Under the pieces are notes generated by a model. That model saw only the letters and a list, made by a program, of their open reading frames with translations, was not told the DNA's origin and made no database searches. DNA of 64,000 nt from assembly GCF_022690685.1 (NCBI RefSeq), contig NZ_JALCYY010000004.1, positions 62,001 to 126,000 of the forward strand, written 5' to 3'. The DNA comes from Anaeromyxobacter terrae. Its GTDB lineage: Bacteria; Myxococcota; Myxococcia; Myxococcales; Anaeromyxobacteraceae. Both the position numbers and the translations under genes were made by a program. This document shows, piece by piece, positions 10,377-21,350 of the stretch. Numbering within the stretch: position 1 is the first letter of the stretch; each line of letters starts with the position of its first letter.

Positions 10377-11235
10377 ACCAGCGCTGCGCCCAGTCGGGCG
10401 CGCGGCGCGGGAGAGGCCGGAGCGCGGCGAGATCATGGGCGCGGATCACGGCGAGCCGCGCGTCGTCCGGGTCCCGGAGCTCGAGCTTGCCCGCGTGCGT
10501 CGCGACGAGGAGCCTGCCCTGCGGATCCCACTCCGCCCATGCGACGTCCTCGAGCGCGAGTCGCCTGCCCTCGCGCTCGAGCTCGAACGCCGGCGCGCGG
10601 CCCTCCACGCTCGGGCCCGTCACGCCCATCCCGGCGTCGCGGAGGACGAGGCGCCCCGGCCCGTGCGGCCGAGGCTTCACGAGGACCGCGGACCGCTGCT
10701 CGTCCCAGGGCCCGCCCGCCGCCCGCGGCGGCGAGTCCGGGTGCTCCACCCATCCGCGGCTGCGCTCGGCGGCGTACTGGACGACCGGATGACGCTCCAC
10801 GCCGTACCTCCGCAGGAGCGGTGTCGCGTCGCCCGCGTCCGGGTCGCCGAGGACGAATGGCCGCGCCGAGGGAGGCCCCTCGACGAAGCGGTACCCGCGC
10901 CCCCAGGTGCTCCCCTCCCGCCAGGCTGCGAGCGCGAAGAGCCAGGGCAGCTTGCTCACGGTGACGTAGGTGTCCGGAAAGGACGGGGCCTCGGCCTCCA
11001 GGAATCCGGCGTCGGTCCGCTTCCTGACGTAGGCGAGCAGGAGCGTCCCATCCGGCGAGAGATCACAGCGGCGCGGGTACAGGCCGCCGCGCAGCCACGC
11101 TCCGGGCTCGTAGTCCCCCGAGACGAGATCCCAGCGGCCCACGTGCCACCAACCCGACGGCCCACGGCGGAACACCGCCGCGACCGGAGCGCGGGTCGCG
11201 ACGAGCGCATGGAGCCTCGGCGCAGCAGCTTGCAC
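10375..11235 (-). CDS. Hypothetical protein, beta-propeller-like repeats
   Basis: Unrecognised 286-residue protein. Segments such as CDLSPDGTLLLAYVRK and VAWAEWDPQGRLLVATHAGK resemble blade strands of WD40/TolB-like propellers, and Trp and Tyr are frequent throughout. No signal peptide or membrane helix. The GTG start at 11235 gives the longest frame, but no good ribosome site is seen, so the start is uncertain. It is followed (upstream on the minus strand) by a membrane protein gene 90 bases away. Confidence 0.6.
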   Translation of the reverse strand: MQAAAPRLHALVATRAPVAAVFRRGPSGWWHVGRWDLVSGDYEPGAWLRGGLYPRRCDLSPDGTLLLAYVRKRTDAGFLEAEAPSFPDTYVTVSKLPWLFALAAWREGSTWGRGYRFVEGPPSARPFVLGDPDAGDATPLLRRYGVERHPVVQYAAERSRGWVEHPDSPPRAAGGPWDEQRSAVLVKPRPHGPGRLVLRDAGMGVTGPSVEGRAPAFELEREGRRLALEDVAWAEWDPQGRLLVATHAGKLELRDPDDARLAVIRAHDLAALRPLPRRAPDWAQRW

Positions 11236-11325
11236 GAGGAGAGTCTGCCACGCGGAGCGGTGAAGCGTCCTCCACCTCGAGGTGCGCTCGCACGGGCCGC
11301 CTCGGCCTCGGGACGAGGCGCCGGA

Positions 11326-11700
11326 TCACGCCCGTGATTCGACGAGCGGGCGAACCGGGCTCCGAGCGGTGAGGAAGAGGCCCCCGGCCAGCACTGACAG
11401 GATCGCGGCGTGGTAGGTGAGATCGGGCGCGGTGCGGGGACCGACGCCGATCGCGATGGTGAACAGGCCGACCAGCGTCCCCAGGAGCGCGAACGCCTGG
11501 GCCGCGACGCCGATCGCGCGCGTGCGCGACGAGCTCACGAAGGTGAGCGCGAGCGCCAGGAGCAGCACGCCGCCGATCACGCTCTCGGCGGTGCCCGCCT
11601 TCTGGTGCTCGTAGCCGGCGGCGAGCACGCCGAAGTGGACGAGCGCCGCGGCCACGAAGCTCGTGCCCTCGAGGAGCAGGAGGAGTCGAATCCGGGTCAT
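11326..11700 (-). CDS. Small integral membrane protein, four helices
   Basis: Product of 124 residues with four predicted membrane helices (for example LLLLLEGTSFVAAALVHFGV and VIGGVLLLALALTFVSS). It has no recognised family motif. Length, topology and clean ATG support a real gene; function is unknown. It is on the same strand as the 10375 gene. Confidence 0.65.
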   Translation of the reverse strand: MTRIRLLLLLEGTSFVAAALVHFGVLAAGYEHQKAGTAESVIGGVLLLALALTFVSSSRTRAIGVAAQAFALLGTLVGLFTIAIGVGPRTAPDLTYHAAILSVLAGGLFLTARSPVRPLVESRA

Positions 11701-11926
11701 GACGGTGCCTCGGCCGGGAGCATGGGAAGCGGCTGCGTCCCGCGCTTTGCGCGATCGCGAAGGAGTGTTGCGCGCTGCGAGATGCCGGCCGTACGACGCG
11801 CTCCCCGCCCGCCGCGGACGCGCCCGCGCTCCTGGACGTGCCGCAGGCGCACGCCGAGGCCACCCCGGCCACCCCCGCCCGGCCCCCCGCGGGCTCGAGC
11901 AGCGAGCTCGCCCGCGCGAGCCTCCG

Positions 11927-12565
11927 CTACACGCTTCGTGCGAGCGCCGCCTGCTCGACGCGATCGAGCCGCAGGTGGCGCTCCTCGCCGGTGCTCGAGT
12001 CGACGCAGTGGATGAGGGTGGTGTGCCGCTCCATGATCACCCCGACCACCGTGACCACCCGCTCGCCGGATCCACCGTCCGCGCGCCGGTAGCGAACGCT
12101 CAAGGGCCGCCGCGTGAACCACGCCTCCTCGACCGCCTTGCGCACGGCCGCCGGAGCCGGCAGCGCGGGGACGCCGACGAACTTCAGCTCCTCCACCACC
12201 GAGAGCAGCGCGCGCTGGGCCGAGACCGAGAGCGCGCCGCGGACCTTGTCGAGCGCGGCCTCGAGCGTCTCGCCGAACGGGAGCAGTCGCATGCGGCTCG
12301 CGTACGCGCCGAGGGCGATCAGCACGGCGGCCTCGCGGGCGTTCAGGTTGACGGGCGGCAGCGAGTAGTGGCGGTCGAGCGCGTAGCCGCCGCCGCGGCC
12401 CTGCTCGGCGTGCAGCGGCAGGTCCCCCGCCCGCAGGGCGTCGAGGTCGCGGTAGACGGTGCGGACGGTGACGCCGAAGCGCTCGGCGATCGCCTGCGCG
12501 GTCACCCCGGTGCGGCGGCCGCGGAGGTACTCGGCGATGGCGAACAGGCGGGCTTGTCGGGTCAC
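11927..12565 (-). CDS. HTH/WYL-type transcriptional regulator (YafY/DeoR-like)
   Basis: DNA-binding regulator of 212 residues. The N-terminus (residues 1-55) is a winged helix: LFAIAEYLRGRRTGVTAQAI, then RTVYRDLDALRAG, followed by GGYALDRHYSLPPVNL. The C-terminal half is a WYL-like ligand-sensing domain. The GTG at 12565 fits family N-termini (MTRQARLFAIAEYLR); the same frame stays open far upstream but only as shadow sequence. It is divergent from the VOC gene, with 102 bases between, so it probably controls that gene and itself. Confidence 0.85.
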   Translation of the reverse strand: MTRQARLFAIAEYLRGRRTGVTAQAIAERFGVTVRTVYRDLDALRAGDLPLHAEQGRGGGYALDRHYSLPPVNLNAREAAVLIALGAYASRMRLLPFGETLEAALDKVRGALSVSAQRALLSVVEELKFVGVPALPAPAAVRKAVEEAWFTRRPLSVRYRRADGGSGERVVTVVGVIMERHTTLIHCVDSSTGEERHLRLDRVEQAALARSV

Positions 12566-12585
12566 GGACGGCTCGGGATGAAACC

Positions 12586-12601
12586 TGACATAACGGTGAC
12601 A
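12586..12601. promoter_or_regulatory. Direct repeat TGACA-N6-TGACA, possible operator
   Basis: TGACA (12586-12590) and TGACA (12597-12601) are spaced by six bases in the gap between the WYL regulator and the VOC gene. The 11-base period puts both on one face of the helix, as expected for a regulator site. Inference from position only. Confidence 0.3.
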
Positions 12602-12667
12602 CTGCGCGCAAGCATCGTCCCGCCAGGACGACGGATTCCCCGTTCGTCCTTTCAAGGAGACGAGGCG

Positions 12668-13060
12668 ATGACGAGCGCGATCAACTGGTTCGAGCTGCCG
12701 GTCGAGAACCTGGAGCGGGCCCGGAAGTTCTACGAGACGGTGCTCGGCACCCCCCTCGGAGCCGGGGCCCGCGTGAACGACGGCGACCTGCCGATGGCAT
12801 TCTTCCCGAGCTCCGACGGCGTCGGCGGCGCGCTCGTGAAGGACGCGCGCCTCGAGCCGGCCGCGGACGGGGCGGTGGTGTACCTGAACGCCGACGGCGT
12901 GCTCGACGCATGCGTGAGGCGCGTCGAGGCGGCCGGGGGCAAGGTGCTCGTGCCGAAGACGGACATCGGCGAGCACGGCCACTTCGCGCTGCTGCTCGAC
13001 ACGGAGGGCAACCGCGTCGGCCTGCACGACCGTACTCGCCGCTCTCCCGAGCGGGCCTGA
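12668..13060 (+). CDS. VOC family (glyoxalase-like) protein
   Basis: Product of 130 residues with a complete vicinal-oxygen-chelate fold pattern: INWFELPVENLERARKFYE at the start, and GHFALLLDTEGNRVGLH at the end, where the last Glu-type metal position is seen in DTEGNRVGL. Members include glyoxalases, dioxygenases and resistance proteins; the substrate cannot be assigned. The ATG at 12668 has AAGGAGACGAGG upstream. It is divergent from the WYL regulator, its likely controller. Confidence 0.85.
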   Translation: MTSAINWFELPVENLERARKFYETVLGTPLGAGARVNDGDLPMAFFPSSDGVGGALVKDARLEPAADGAVVYLNADGVLDACVRRVEAAGGKVLVPKTDIGEHGHFALLLDTEGNRVGLHDRTRRSPERA

Positions 13061-13137
13061 CCACCGGTCGGACACTCCGGTCATCGCCGCTCGCTCCGAA
13101 GCGGAATGAGCGCGCGGCGCGCGGAGGCCGAACGCAT

Positions 13138-13167
13138 CGCCCCGACGACCGCAGGGTCGTCGGGGCG
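13138..13167. terminator. Strong hairpin between convergent VOC and MFS genes
   Basis: A 13-base perfect stem, CGCCCCGACGACC (13138-13150) with its complement (13155-13167), and a four-base loop GCAG. Lies between two convergent stops. No T tract on either side. Confidence 0.55.
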
Positions 13168-13202
13168 GTGGTGCGATCGCGGGTTGCGAGCGAAGATGCG
13201 CG

Positions 13203-14378
13203 TCATCCAGCAGCAGGGCGGCCACGCTGGAGGAGCGCGCAGAGCAACGCGAGGACCGCAGCGAGGCCGGCGAGGGCGACGGGGATGGCGCGAGGCCCCA
13301 GCGCGTCGGCGAGCGCCCCGTGGAGGCTGGGCAGCGCCGCCATCCCCAGCGTGGCCGCCGATACCTGGAACCCCACCGCGTGAGCGGCGACCGCCGCGCC
13401 GAGTCGAGCCGGCGTGCGCGACATGAGCATCGGAAAGATCGGCGCCAGCGAGAGGCCGAGCAGGACGAGCCCCGCCGCGCCGCCGACGCCCGGAAGGAGC
13501 GCGTACATCACCGCCCCCGCGAGCGCGCCGAGCGTCCCCGCGCGCACCAGGCGGTCCGGTCCGAGACGGCCCACGGCGAACCCGACGGCGACGCGCCCGC
13601 CGGCGATGCCGCCCCAGTACGCAGCTGTCCACGTCCCCGCCCCCTCCAGCGAGAGGCCGCGCGTCTCGCGCAGCACCGTGAAGGCCCACTGCCCCGCGGA
13701 AGCCTCGAGGCCCGTGTACGCGAAGAAGATGGCGAGCTGGAGCCAGACGCGCGGCAGGCGCAGCGCGGCCCAGGCGCTCCCGGCCGCCCACCCGACGGCG
13801 GCCGCAGGGCCCTCCCATCGGCGACGCGTCGCGAGAAACGAGAGCGCCATCGCGCCGAGGGTGGCCGAGAGCGCCGCGTAACCGGCCCGGATCGACGCGC
13901 CCGCCGCGAGCGTGAAGGTCATGGCCGCGGGGCCCAGCGTCGCGCCGGCGCTGTAGCAGGCGTGCAGCCAGTTCATGTGCCGCGGCGCGAAGTGCACCGC
14001 GGCGTACGTGTTCAGTGCCGAGTCCACCGCGCCCGAGCCGAAGCCGACCAGCACCGCGCACGCGACGAAGAGCGGCCAGGATGGCGCGAGGGCAAAGCCG
14101 GCGAGCCCTGCGGCGACGAGGCCCGTCGACAGCGCGAGGAGCCTGCCCACACCGAGCGCCGCCGAGATCCGCCCGGCGGCGAGGCCGGACACGAAGTAGC
14201 CCGCGACGTTCGCCGTGAGCGCCGCTCCCATCGCGGCCTGAGGGAGACCGAACCCCGCCCGCAGCGACGGCCATGCGACACCCAGGACGGTGTCCGGCAG
14301 GCCCAGCGATACGAACGCGACGTAGGCGAGGACGAGGACGGAGGCGGCGGAGCGCGGACCCGACGGCACCCGCCGCAT
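13203..14378 (-). CDS. MFS transporter
   Basis: Inner-membrane transporter of 391 residues with 12 predicted helices in two halves. The N-terminus after MRRVPSGPR goes straight into helix 1 (VLVLAYVAFVSLGLPDTVLG), a pattern typical of the FucP/YfkF-like group of the major facilitator superfamily (GLPDxVLGVAWPSLR). The start ATG at 14378 has GGGGTGGGG upstream. Substrate unknown. It is on the same strand as the MBL and aldo/keto reductase genes and 119 bases downstream of them, so could belong to the same transcript. Confidence 0.85.
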   Translation of the reverse strand: MRRVPSGPRSAASVLVLAYVAFVSLGLPDTVLGVAWPSLRAGFGLPQAAMGAALTANVAGYFVSGLAAGRISAALGVGRLLALSTGLVAAGLAGFALAPSWPLFVACAVLVGFGSGAVDSALNTYAAVHFAPRHMNWLHACYSAGATLGPAAMTFTLAAGASIRAGYAALSATLGAMALSFLATRRRWEGPAAAVGWAAGSAWAALRLPRVWLQLAIFFAYTGLEASAGQWAFTVLRETRGLSLEGAGTWTAAYWGGIAGGRVAVGFAVGRLGPDRLVRAGTLGALAGAVMYALLPGVGGAAGLVLLGLSLAPIFPMLMSRTPARLGAAVAAHAVGFQVSAATLGMAALPSLHGALADALGPRAIPVALAGLAAVLALLCALLQRGRPAAG

Positions 14379-14497
14379 GTAACCGCCCCACCCCGGAGAG
14401 CACCACGTTCGCGAGGGCGGGCTCCTCCCGCGGACGGCGTGTGGCGCGCGGCTGGTCCGGCGAACGCGAGGGTCGCGTGCCGGACGGCACGCACGGC

Positions 14498-15244
14498 TCA
14501 CACGACGTACAGTCGCCCTTCCTGGAGCGGCTCGACGGGGCTCTCGGAGAGGTCGAGCGCGTCCGAGAAATGTCCGAGGCGCATTCGCGTGCGCGTCTCG
14601 GCGGGGACCGTGCCGAGCCGCTCGAGCGGCGTGTGGATCCCGAACCCCGCCTCGTGGACCACGAGGTCGGCCGCGCCGAGCCAGTCGATGAGATCGGGAT
14701 CGAAGCTCGTGTCGGCGCTGAACCCGACCGCCCTCCCCCCTGCGCGAATGCGGAGCGCGGTCGTGGGCACGTGGTGACACGTGAAGCGACACTCGAGCTG
14801 GAAGGGCCCGATCCGCACCGGTCGCGCCTCGTCGAGCGGGGTCAGCTCGAAGTAGTCGTCGAACGTCCTCGCCTCGAGCGAGCCGTCCGAGGCCGCCAGC
14901 CGCTCCATCCCCGCCGCGAGGTGCCCGTCCCAGAGTCGCCGCGCGACGTCCGGATGCGCCGCGAGGCGCGCGCGGCGTCCGAGCGCGAAGTACGAGAAGA
15001 AGCCGAGGTCCTCGACGCCCGACACGTGATCGGCGTGCAGGTGCGTGAGCACGACCGCCTCCAGCGCGTCGACGTCGAGCGCGACGCCGCTCGGCGCGGA
15101 GGCCTCCCGCATCATCTTGCGGATGGGGTGCGGGCAGTCGACGAGGAGCCACCGCCCCTCGGCCCGGAGCGCGTAGCTGCTCGAGTAGTGGACGGTCGAG
15201 AAGGCGTCGCCGACTCCGAGAGGCAGCAGCTCCAGACTGGGCAT
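14498..15244 (-). CDS. MBL-fold metal-dependent hydrolase
   Basis: Product of 248 residues. The metal-binding motif THLHADH is at residues 67-73, preceded by WLLVDCPHP, and later ligands appear in CHHVPT, SADTSFDP and HEAG. This resembles ribonuclease Z/PhnP-like small-molecule or phosphodiester hydrolases. The ATG at 15244 follows the aldo/keto reductase stop by 41 bases, so the two are likely co-transcribed. Substrate unknown. Confidence 0.85.
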   Translation of the reverse strand: MPSLELLPLGVGDAFSTVHYSSSYALRAEGRWLLVDCPHPIRKMMREASAPSGVALDVDALEAVVLTHLHADHVSGVEDLGFFSYFALGRRARLAAHPDVARRLWDGHLAAGMERLAASDGSLEARTFDDYFELTPLDEARPVRIGPFQLECRFTCHHVPTTALRIRAGGRAVGFSADTSFDPDLIDWLGAADLVVHEAGFGIHTPLERLGTVPAETRTRMRLGHFSDALDLSESPVEPLQEGRLYVV

Positions 15245-15285
15245 GGTGTACCTCGCGCGTGAAAGGAATCCACGGCGTCCGTGGA

Positions 15286-16975
<1,690 letters not shown>

Positions 16976-17005
16976 AGCCGCCGCCGTCCCACCCACCGTG
17001 ACGCC

Positions 17006-17032
17006 TTGTTACGAGCGTCGCCGCGTGCTAAA
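17006..17032 (+). promoter_or_regulatory. Putative promoter of RND efflux operon
   Basis: TTGTTA (17006-17011), 15 bases, GCTAAA (17027-17032), 33 bases before the adaptor start codon. Weak pattern match of the GCTA type recurrent here. Confidence 0.3.
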
Positions 17033-17065
17033 CGCCGCTTCAATTTGCCGAATGGAGATTCGGAG

Positions 17066-18157
17066 ATGACCCGTACCCTCCCCCGCCTCGCCGTGCTCGC
17101 CGCCCTCACCCTCGCCTGCGGCCGCGGCGGCGGCGCCGCCCTCCCCGCCGCCGCGCCGAGCGACGCGCACCCCGACGCCATCGGCGTCCGCACCGTGAAG
17201 CCGCACGCCGGGTCCGCCCAGGTGACCCGCGCGACCGGCGAGCTGCGCGCGCGCCACGAGGCGACGCTCTCGGCCGAGACCTCCGGCCGGATCCAGCGCT
17301 TCCTCGTCGACGTCGGCTCCAAGGTGAAGAAGGGCGACGTGCTCGTCGAGCTCGACGCCTCGACCGCGCGCATCCAGGTCCAGCAGGCCGAGGCCGCGCG
17401 CGCGGCCGCCGAGGCAGCGCACAAGGGCGCCGAGTCCGATCTGCGCCGCGTGCGCGAGCTCGCCCGCGGCGACGCCGCGTCCCCCGCGGCGGTCGAGCGG
17501 GCCGAGACCGTCGAGCTGCAGACGGCCGCCGCGCTCCAGCAGGCGAGCGCCGCGGTCGCGGCCGCGCAGGACCAGCTCTCGAAGCACGCGCTCAGGGCGC
17601 CGTTCGACGGCGTCGTCACGGCGCGGACGAAGAGCGCGGGCGAGTTCGTGGCGATGGTGCCGCCCACCCCGGTCCTCGCGATCGTGGACCTCGGCTCGCT
17701 CGAGGTGCGCGCGGGCGTTCCGGAGGCGGTGGCGGACCTGCTCGCGCCGGGCGCCGAGCTCGCCGCCACGGTGAGCCCGTCGGGCAAGCCGTTCAAGGCG
17801 CGCATCCGCTCGGTGGGCGCGGTGGTCGAGGCGGGGACGCGCACGGTCGACGTGCGCGCCGATCCCATCGGCGGTCCGCTCAAGGAGCTCCGCGCCGGCG
17901 CGATCGTCGAGATCGCGCTCGGCGGCAGTGCCGCCGCCGAGGGGCTGTTCCTCCCCGCCGGCGCGGTGGCGGAGGAGGGCGGCGCGCAGTTCGTCTGGAC
18001 CGTCGAGGCGGACAGGCTGAAGCGCCAGCCGGTGAAGGTCGAGAAGCTCGGGCCGGGCACGGTCCGGGTCCTGTCCGGCGTCGGCCCGGACGTGCTCGTG
18101 GTCGCCGAGAACGGCGCGAGCCTGAAGGACGGCGCCCCCGTCCGCGTCCTCCAGTAA
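17066..18157 (+). CDS. RND efflux periplasmic adaptor (membrane fusion protein), lipoprotein
   Basis: Adaptor that links an inner-membrane RND pump to an outer-membrane channel. The 363-residue precursor starts MTRTLPRLAVLAALTLACG, a lipoprotein signal with Cys18. Domains in order: lipoyl half (ETSGRIQRFLVDVGSKVKKG), a coiled-coil hairpin of AEAARAAAEA type, second lipoyl half (LRAPFDGVVTARTKSAGEFV) and a beta-barrel. The ATG at 17066 follows GATTCGGAG. The permease follows by 24 bases. No TolC-type channel gene is adjacent. Confidence 0.93.
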   Translation: MTRTLPRLAVLAALTLACGRGGGAALPAAAPSDAHPDAIGVRTVKPHAGSAQVTRATGELRARHEATLSAETSGRIQRFLVDVGSKVKKGDVLVELDASTARIQVQQAEAARAAAEAAHKGAESDLRRVRELARGDAASPAAVERAETVELQTAAALQQASAAVAAAQDQLSKHALRAPFDGVVTARTKSAGEFVAMVPPTPVLAIVDLGSLEVRAGVPEAVADLLAPGAELAATVSPSGKPFKARIRSVGAVVEAGTRTVDVRADPIGGPLKELRAGAIVEIALGGSAAAEGLFLPAGAVAEEGGAQFVWTVEADRLKRQPVKVEKLGPGTVRVLSGVGPDVLVVAENGASLKDGAPVRVLQ

Positions 18158-18181
18158 CCGAGAGAGAGCCGAGGCACGCAC

Positions 18182-21100
18182 GTGAGCCCCATCCGCACGT
18201 TCATCCGTCGCCCCATCTTCACGAGCATGCTCTTGCTCGCGGTGGTGGTGTTCGGCCTGTTCTCGTACCCGCGCATCGGCGTCGACCAGATGCCCGAGGT
18301 CGACTTCCCGATCGTCACCGTCACGACGATCCTGCCGGGCGCCGACCCGGAGACCGTCGAGGAGAACGTCTCGAAGCCGCTCGAGGAGGCGCTCAACACC
18401 CTCTCCGGCCTCGACACCCTCCGGTCCCAGAACTTCGAGAGCGTCTCGATGGTCGTCCTGCGCTTCGAGCTCTCGAAGCCGGTCGACGTCGCCGCCCAGG
18501 ACGTGCGCGACAAGGTGCAGGCGACCCTCTCCAAGCTGCCGAAGGAGATCGAGACGCCGGTCGTGCAGAAGCTCGATCTCGGCGCGATGCCGATCGTCCA
18601 GCTCGCCCTCTCCGGCCCGGTGCCCATCGAGGAGCTCACCCGCATCGCCGAGGACGAGCTGAAGCCCGGCCTCCAGCGGCTCCAGGGCGTGGGCGCCATC
18701 GACGTGGTCGGCGGCCGCAAGCGCGAGCTGAACGTGGTCGTCGACCCGGTGCGGCTGCGCTCCTACGGGCTCGCAGCGACCGACGTGTCCCAGGCGATCC
18801 GCGCGCAGAGCGTCTCCGTCCCGGGCGGCAGGACGCTCGAGCCGGGCCAGGAGCGCGTCGTGAAGCTCGAGACCGAGGCCCGCTCGGTCGAGGAGATCCG
18901 CGACCTCGTCGTGGCGAGCCCCGGCAACCGCCCCATCCGCGTGCGCGACGTCGCGAACGTGGTGGACGGCCCCGGAGAGGCGCGCTCCGCGGCGTCGCTC
19001 GACGGCCGCTCGGCGGTCGCCCTCGTCATCCGCAAGCAGTCGGGCGCGAACACCGTCGAGGTGGCGGAGCGCGTGAAGGCGGACCTCGCCGCGCTCACCC
19101 AGCGGCTCCCCGCGGGATCGAAGCTCGAGGTCGTCACCGACAACTCCAAGTTCATCCGCGGCTCGATCTCGGCGGTGCAGCACGACCTCCTCATCGGCGC
19201 GATCCTCGCGGTGCTCGTCGTGCTCGTGTTCCTGCGCGACTGGCGGGCCACCATCGTCTCCGCGTTCGCGCTGCCGACCTCGGTCATCGGCACCTTCGCC
19301 GTCATGCACGCGCTCGGCTTCACCTTCAACACGGTGACGATGCTCGCGCTGACCCTCTCGATCGGCCTCCTCATCGACGACGCCATCGTCGTCATCGAGA
19401 ACATCGTCCGCCACCTCGAGAAGGGCGAGCGGCCGCGCGAGGCGGCGCTGAACGGGACCGGGCAGATCGCGCTCGCGGTGCTCGCGGTGACCCTCTCGGT
19501 CATCGCGGTGTTCATCCCCGTGGCGTTCATGAAGGGGATGGTCGGCCGCTTCTTCTTCCAGTTCGGCGTGACCGTCGCGGTGGCGGTGGCCATCTCGTAC
19601 TTCGTGTCGATGACGCTCACGCCGATGATGTCGGCGCGCATCCTCGCGAAGCACGGGCACGGCTCGACGCGGGTCGGCGCCGCGCTCGAGCGGTTCTTCA
19701 CGGGCATCGAGCGCGGCTACCGCCGCACGCTCGAGTGGGCGCTCGCGCACCGCGCCCTCACCGTTGCCGCCGCGGTCGGCGTGCTCTTCGCGACGGTCGC
19801 CCTCGGCAGGTTCCTCCAGTTCACGTTCATCCCGTCGCAGGACCAGGGCGGCGTGACGGTGAGCGTCGAGCTGCCGGTCGGGACGCCGCTCGCGGAGACG
19901 CAGGGCGAGGTGGAGAAGATCGCCGGGCAGATCCGCGCCGTCCCGGGCGTCGTCAACGTCTTCTCCCTCGTCGGCGGCGGGGTGGACGAGGCGGTGAACA
20001 AGGCCGACCTCACCGTGAACCTCGTCTCGTTGAAGGAGCGGCGCTACAGCCAGGAGGAGTTCAAGCAGCACCTGCGCGAGTCGCTGAAGGTGCGGACGGG
20101 CGGGATGTTCTCGGTCGCCGACCAGCAGATGATGGCCGGCGGTGGCTCGCGCCCGCAGCCGGTGCAGTTCAACATCCGCTCCGACGACTGGGACGCGCTC
20201 CTCGCCGCGGTGGAGAAGACCAAGGCGGCGATGCTGAAGAACCCGGGCCTCACCGACGTGGACACCACCTACCGCGCCGGGCGGCCGCTGCTCTCGGTGC
20301 AGGTGGACCGCGACCGGGCAGCCGCGGTCGGGCTCCCGGCCGCGGCCGTCGGGCAGACGCTGCGGGCCTTCCTCGGGCAGGACGCGTTCACGACCTACCG
20401 CGAGAAGGGCAACCAGTACGACGTGAAGCTCCGGCTGCCGGAGGCGACCCGCGCGGACCCGGACGCGATCGGCGCGCTCACCCTGCGCACGCCGAAGAAC
20501 GAGCTCGTCGAGCTGCGCAGCGTCGCGCGGCTCGAGGGCGGCGAGGGGCCGTCGCAGATCGAGCGCCAGTCGCTGAAGCGCCAGGTGACCCTGCTCGCGA
20601 ACCTCAAGGGCTACTCGCTCGGCGAGGCGATCTCGTTCCTGAACGGCGTCGCGAAGGAGTTCCCGGCCCAGGTGCAGACGGACTTCGAGGGCCAGGGCAA
20701 GGAGCTCGCGAACACCGGGCGCGAGTTCCTCATGGCGCTCCTCCTCGGGATCATCCTCATCTACATGATCCTCGCGGCGCAGTTCGAGAGCCTCCTCGAC
20801 CCGGTCACGATCATGCTCTCCCTGCCGCTCGCGGTGATCGGCGCCATCGCCGCGCTGCTGCTCGCGCACGAGTTCATGTCGATGCTCGCCATGATCGGCA
20901 TGATCATGCTCGCCGGCCTGGTGACGAAGAACGGCATCCTCATCGTGGAGTTCACGAACCAGCTCCGCGCCGAGGGCCGCTCCACGCTCGAGGCGCTCCT
21001 CGAGGCGGGCCCGCTGCGGCTCCGCCCCATCCTCATGACGTCGATCGCCATGATCGCCGGCATGATCCCGGTCGCGTTCGCGCGCGGCGACGGCGCCGAG

Positions 21101-21271
21101 ATGCGCACCGGCATGGCGTGGGCGATCATCGGCGGCCTCGCCGCCTCGACGGTCCTCACGCTCGTCGTGGTGCCGGTGGTCTACGCGCTCCTCGACGGCC
21201 TGCGCGGGCGGCTCGTCCGCGCCCTCCCCGCCCCCCGCGACGAGAAGGGCTCCGAGGAGGAGGCCGCCTAG
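18182..21271 (+). CDS. RND efflux permease (HAE-1/AcrB-like)
   Basis: Inner-membrane proton-driven exporter of 1029 residues, full family length. The N-terminus RTFIRRPIFTSMLLLAVVVF is helix 1, followed by PEVDFPIVTVTTILPGADPE. The central helices carry the proton relay: SIGLLIDDAIVVIENIVRH with two acidic residues. A further domain repeats the motif set, ending in IMLAGLVTKNGILIVEF. It starts with GTG after GAGAGAGCCGAGG. Sequence suits multidrug or lipid-type substrates rather than metal ions, but this is not decisive. Confidence 0.95.
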   Translation: MSPIRTFIRRPIFTSMLLLAVVVFGLFSYPRIGVDQMPEVDFPIVTVTTILPGADPETVEENVSKPLEEALNTLSGLDTLRSQNFESVSMVVLRFELSKPVDVAAQDVRDKVQATLSKLPKEIETPVVQKLDLGAMPIVQLALSGPVPIEELTRIAEDELKPGLQRLQGVGAIDVVGGRKRELNVVVDPVRLRSYGLAATDVSQAIRAQSVSVPGGRTLEPGQERVVKLETEARSVEEIRDLVVASPGNRPIRVRDVANVVDGPGEARSAASLDGRSAVALVIRKQSGANTVEVAERVKADLAALTQRLPAGSKLEVVTDNSKFIRGSISAVQHDLLIGAILAVLVVLVFLRDWRATIVSAFALPTSVIGTFAVMHALGFTFNTVTMLALTLSIGLLIDDAIVVIENIVRHLEKGERPREAALNGTGQIALAVLAVTLSVIAVFIPVAFMKGMVGRFFFQFGVTVAVAVAISYFVSMTLTPMMSARILAKHGHGSTRVGAALERFFTGIERGYRRTLEWALAHRALTVAAAVGVLFATVALGRFLQFTFIPSQDQGGVTVSVELPVGTPLAETQGEVEKIAGQIRAVPGVVNVFSLVGGGVDEAVNKADLTVNLVSLKERRYSQEEFKQHLRESLKVRTGGMFSVADQQMMAGGGSRPQPVQFNIRSDDWDALLAAVEKTKAAMLKNPGLTDVDTTYRAGRPLLSVQVDRDRAAAVGLPAAAVGQTLRAFLGQDAFTTYREKGNQYDVKLRLPEATRADPDAIGALTLRTPKNELVELRSVARLEGGEGPSQIERQSLKRQVTLLANLKGYSLGEAISFLNGVAKEFPAQVQTDFEGQGKELANTGREFLMALLLGIILIYMILAAQFESLLDPVTIMLSLPLAVIGAIAALLLAHEFMSMLAMIGMIMLAGLVTKNGILIVEFTNQLRAEGRSTLEALLEAGPLRLRPILMTSIAMIAGMIPVAFARGDGAEMRTGMAWAIIGGLAASTVLTLVVVPVVYALLDGLRGRLVRALPAPRDEKGSEEEAA

Positions 21272-21299
21272 CGACCGGCGCGCGCAGGTTGGATGAGCG

Positions 21300-21328
21300 G
21301 GGCTCCCCGGATAGTCGCCGGGGAGCCC
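21300..21328. terminator. Terminator hairpin after RND permease
   Basis: GGGCTCCCCGG (21300-21310), loop ATAGTCG, CCGGGGAGCCC (21318-21328), then TT. It lies between the convergent RND permease and Omp85-like genes. The same 11-base stem occurs again at 22709-22736. Confidence 0.7.
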
Positions 21329-21350
21329 TTCGCGCTCTGGCGCGCCCGCG

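Noticed and set aside
11927-13225. A 432-residue version of the WYL regulator
   Set aside because: The extra N-terminal 220 codons are antisense to the VOC gene; regulator similarity begins at the GTG at 12565.
17009-20869. Very long open frame on the minus strand (1286 codons) across the RND genes
   Set aside because: It is an antisense shadow of the adaptor and permease produced by the strong GC third-position bias; the plus-strand genes show complete family motifs.
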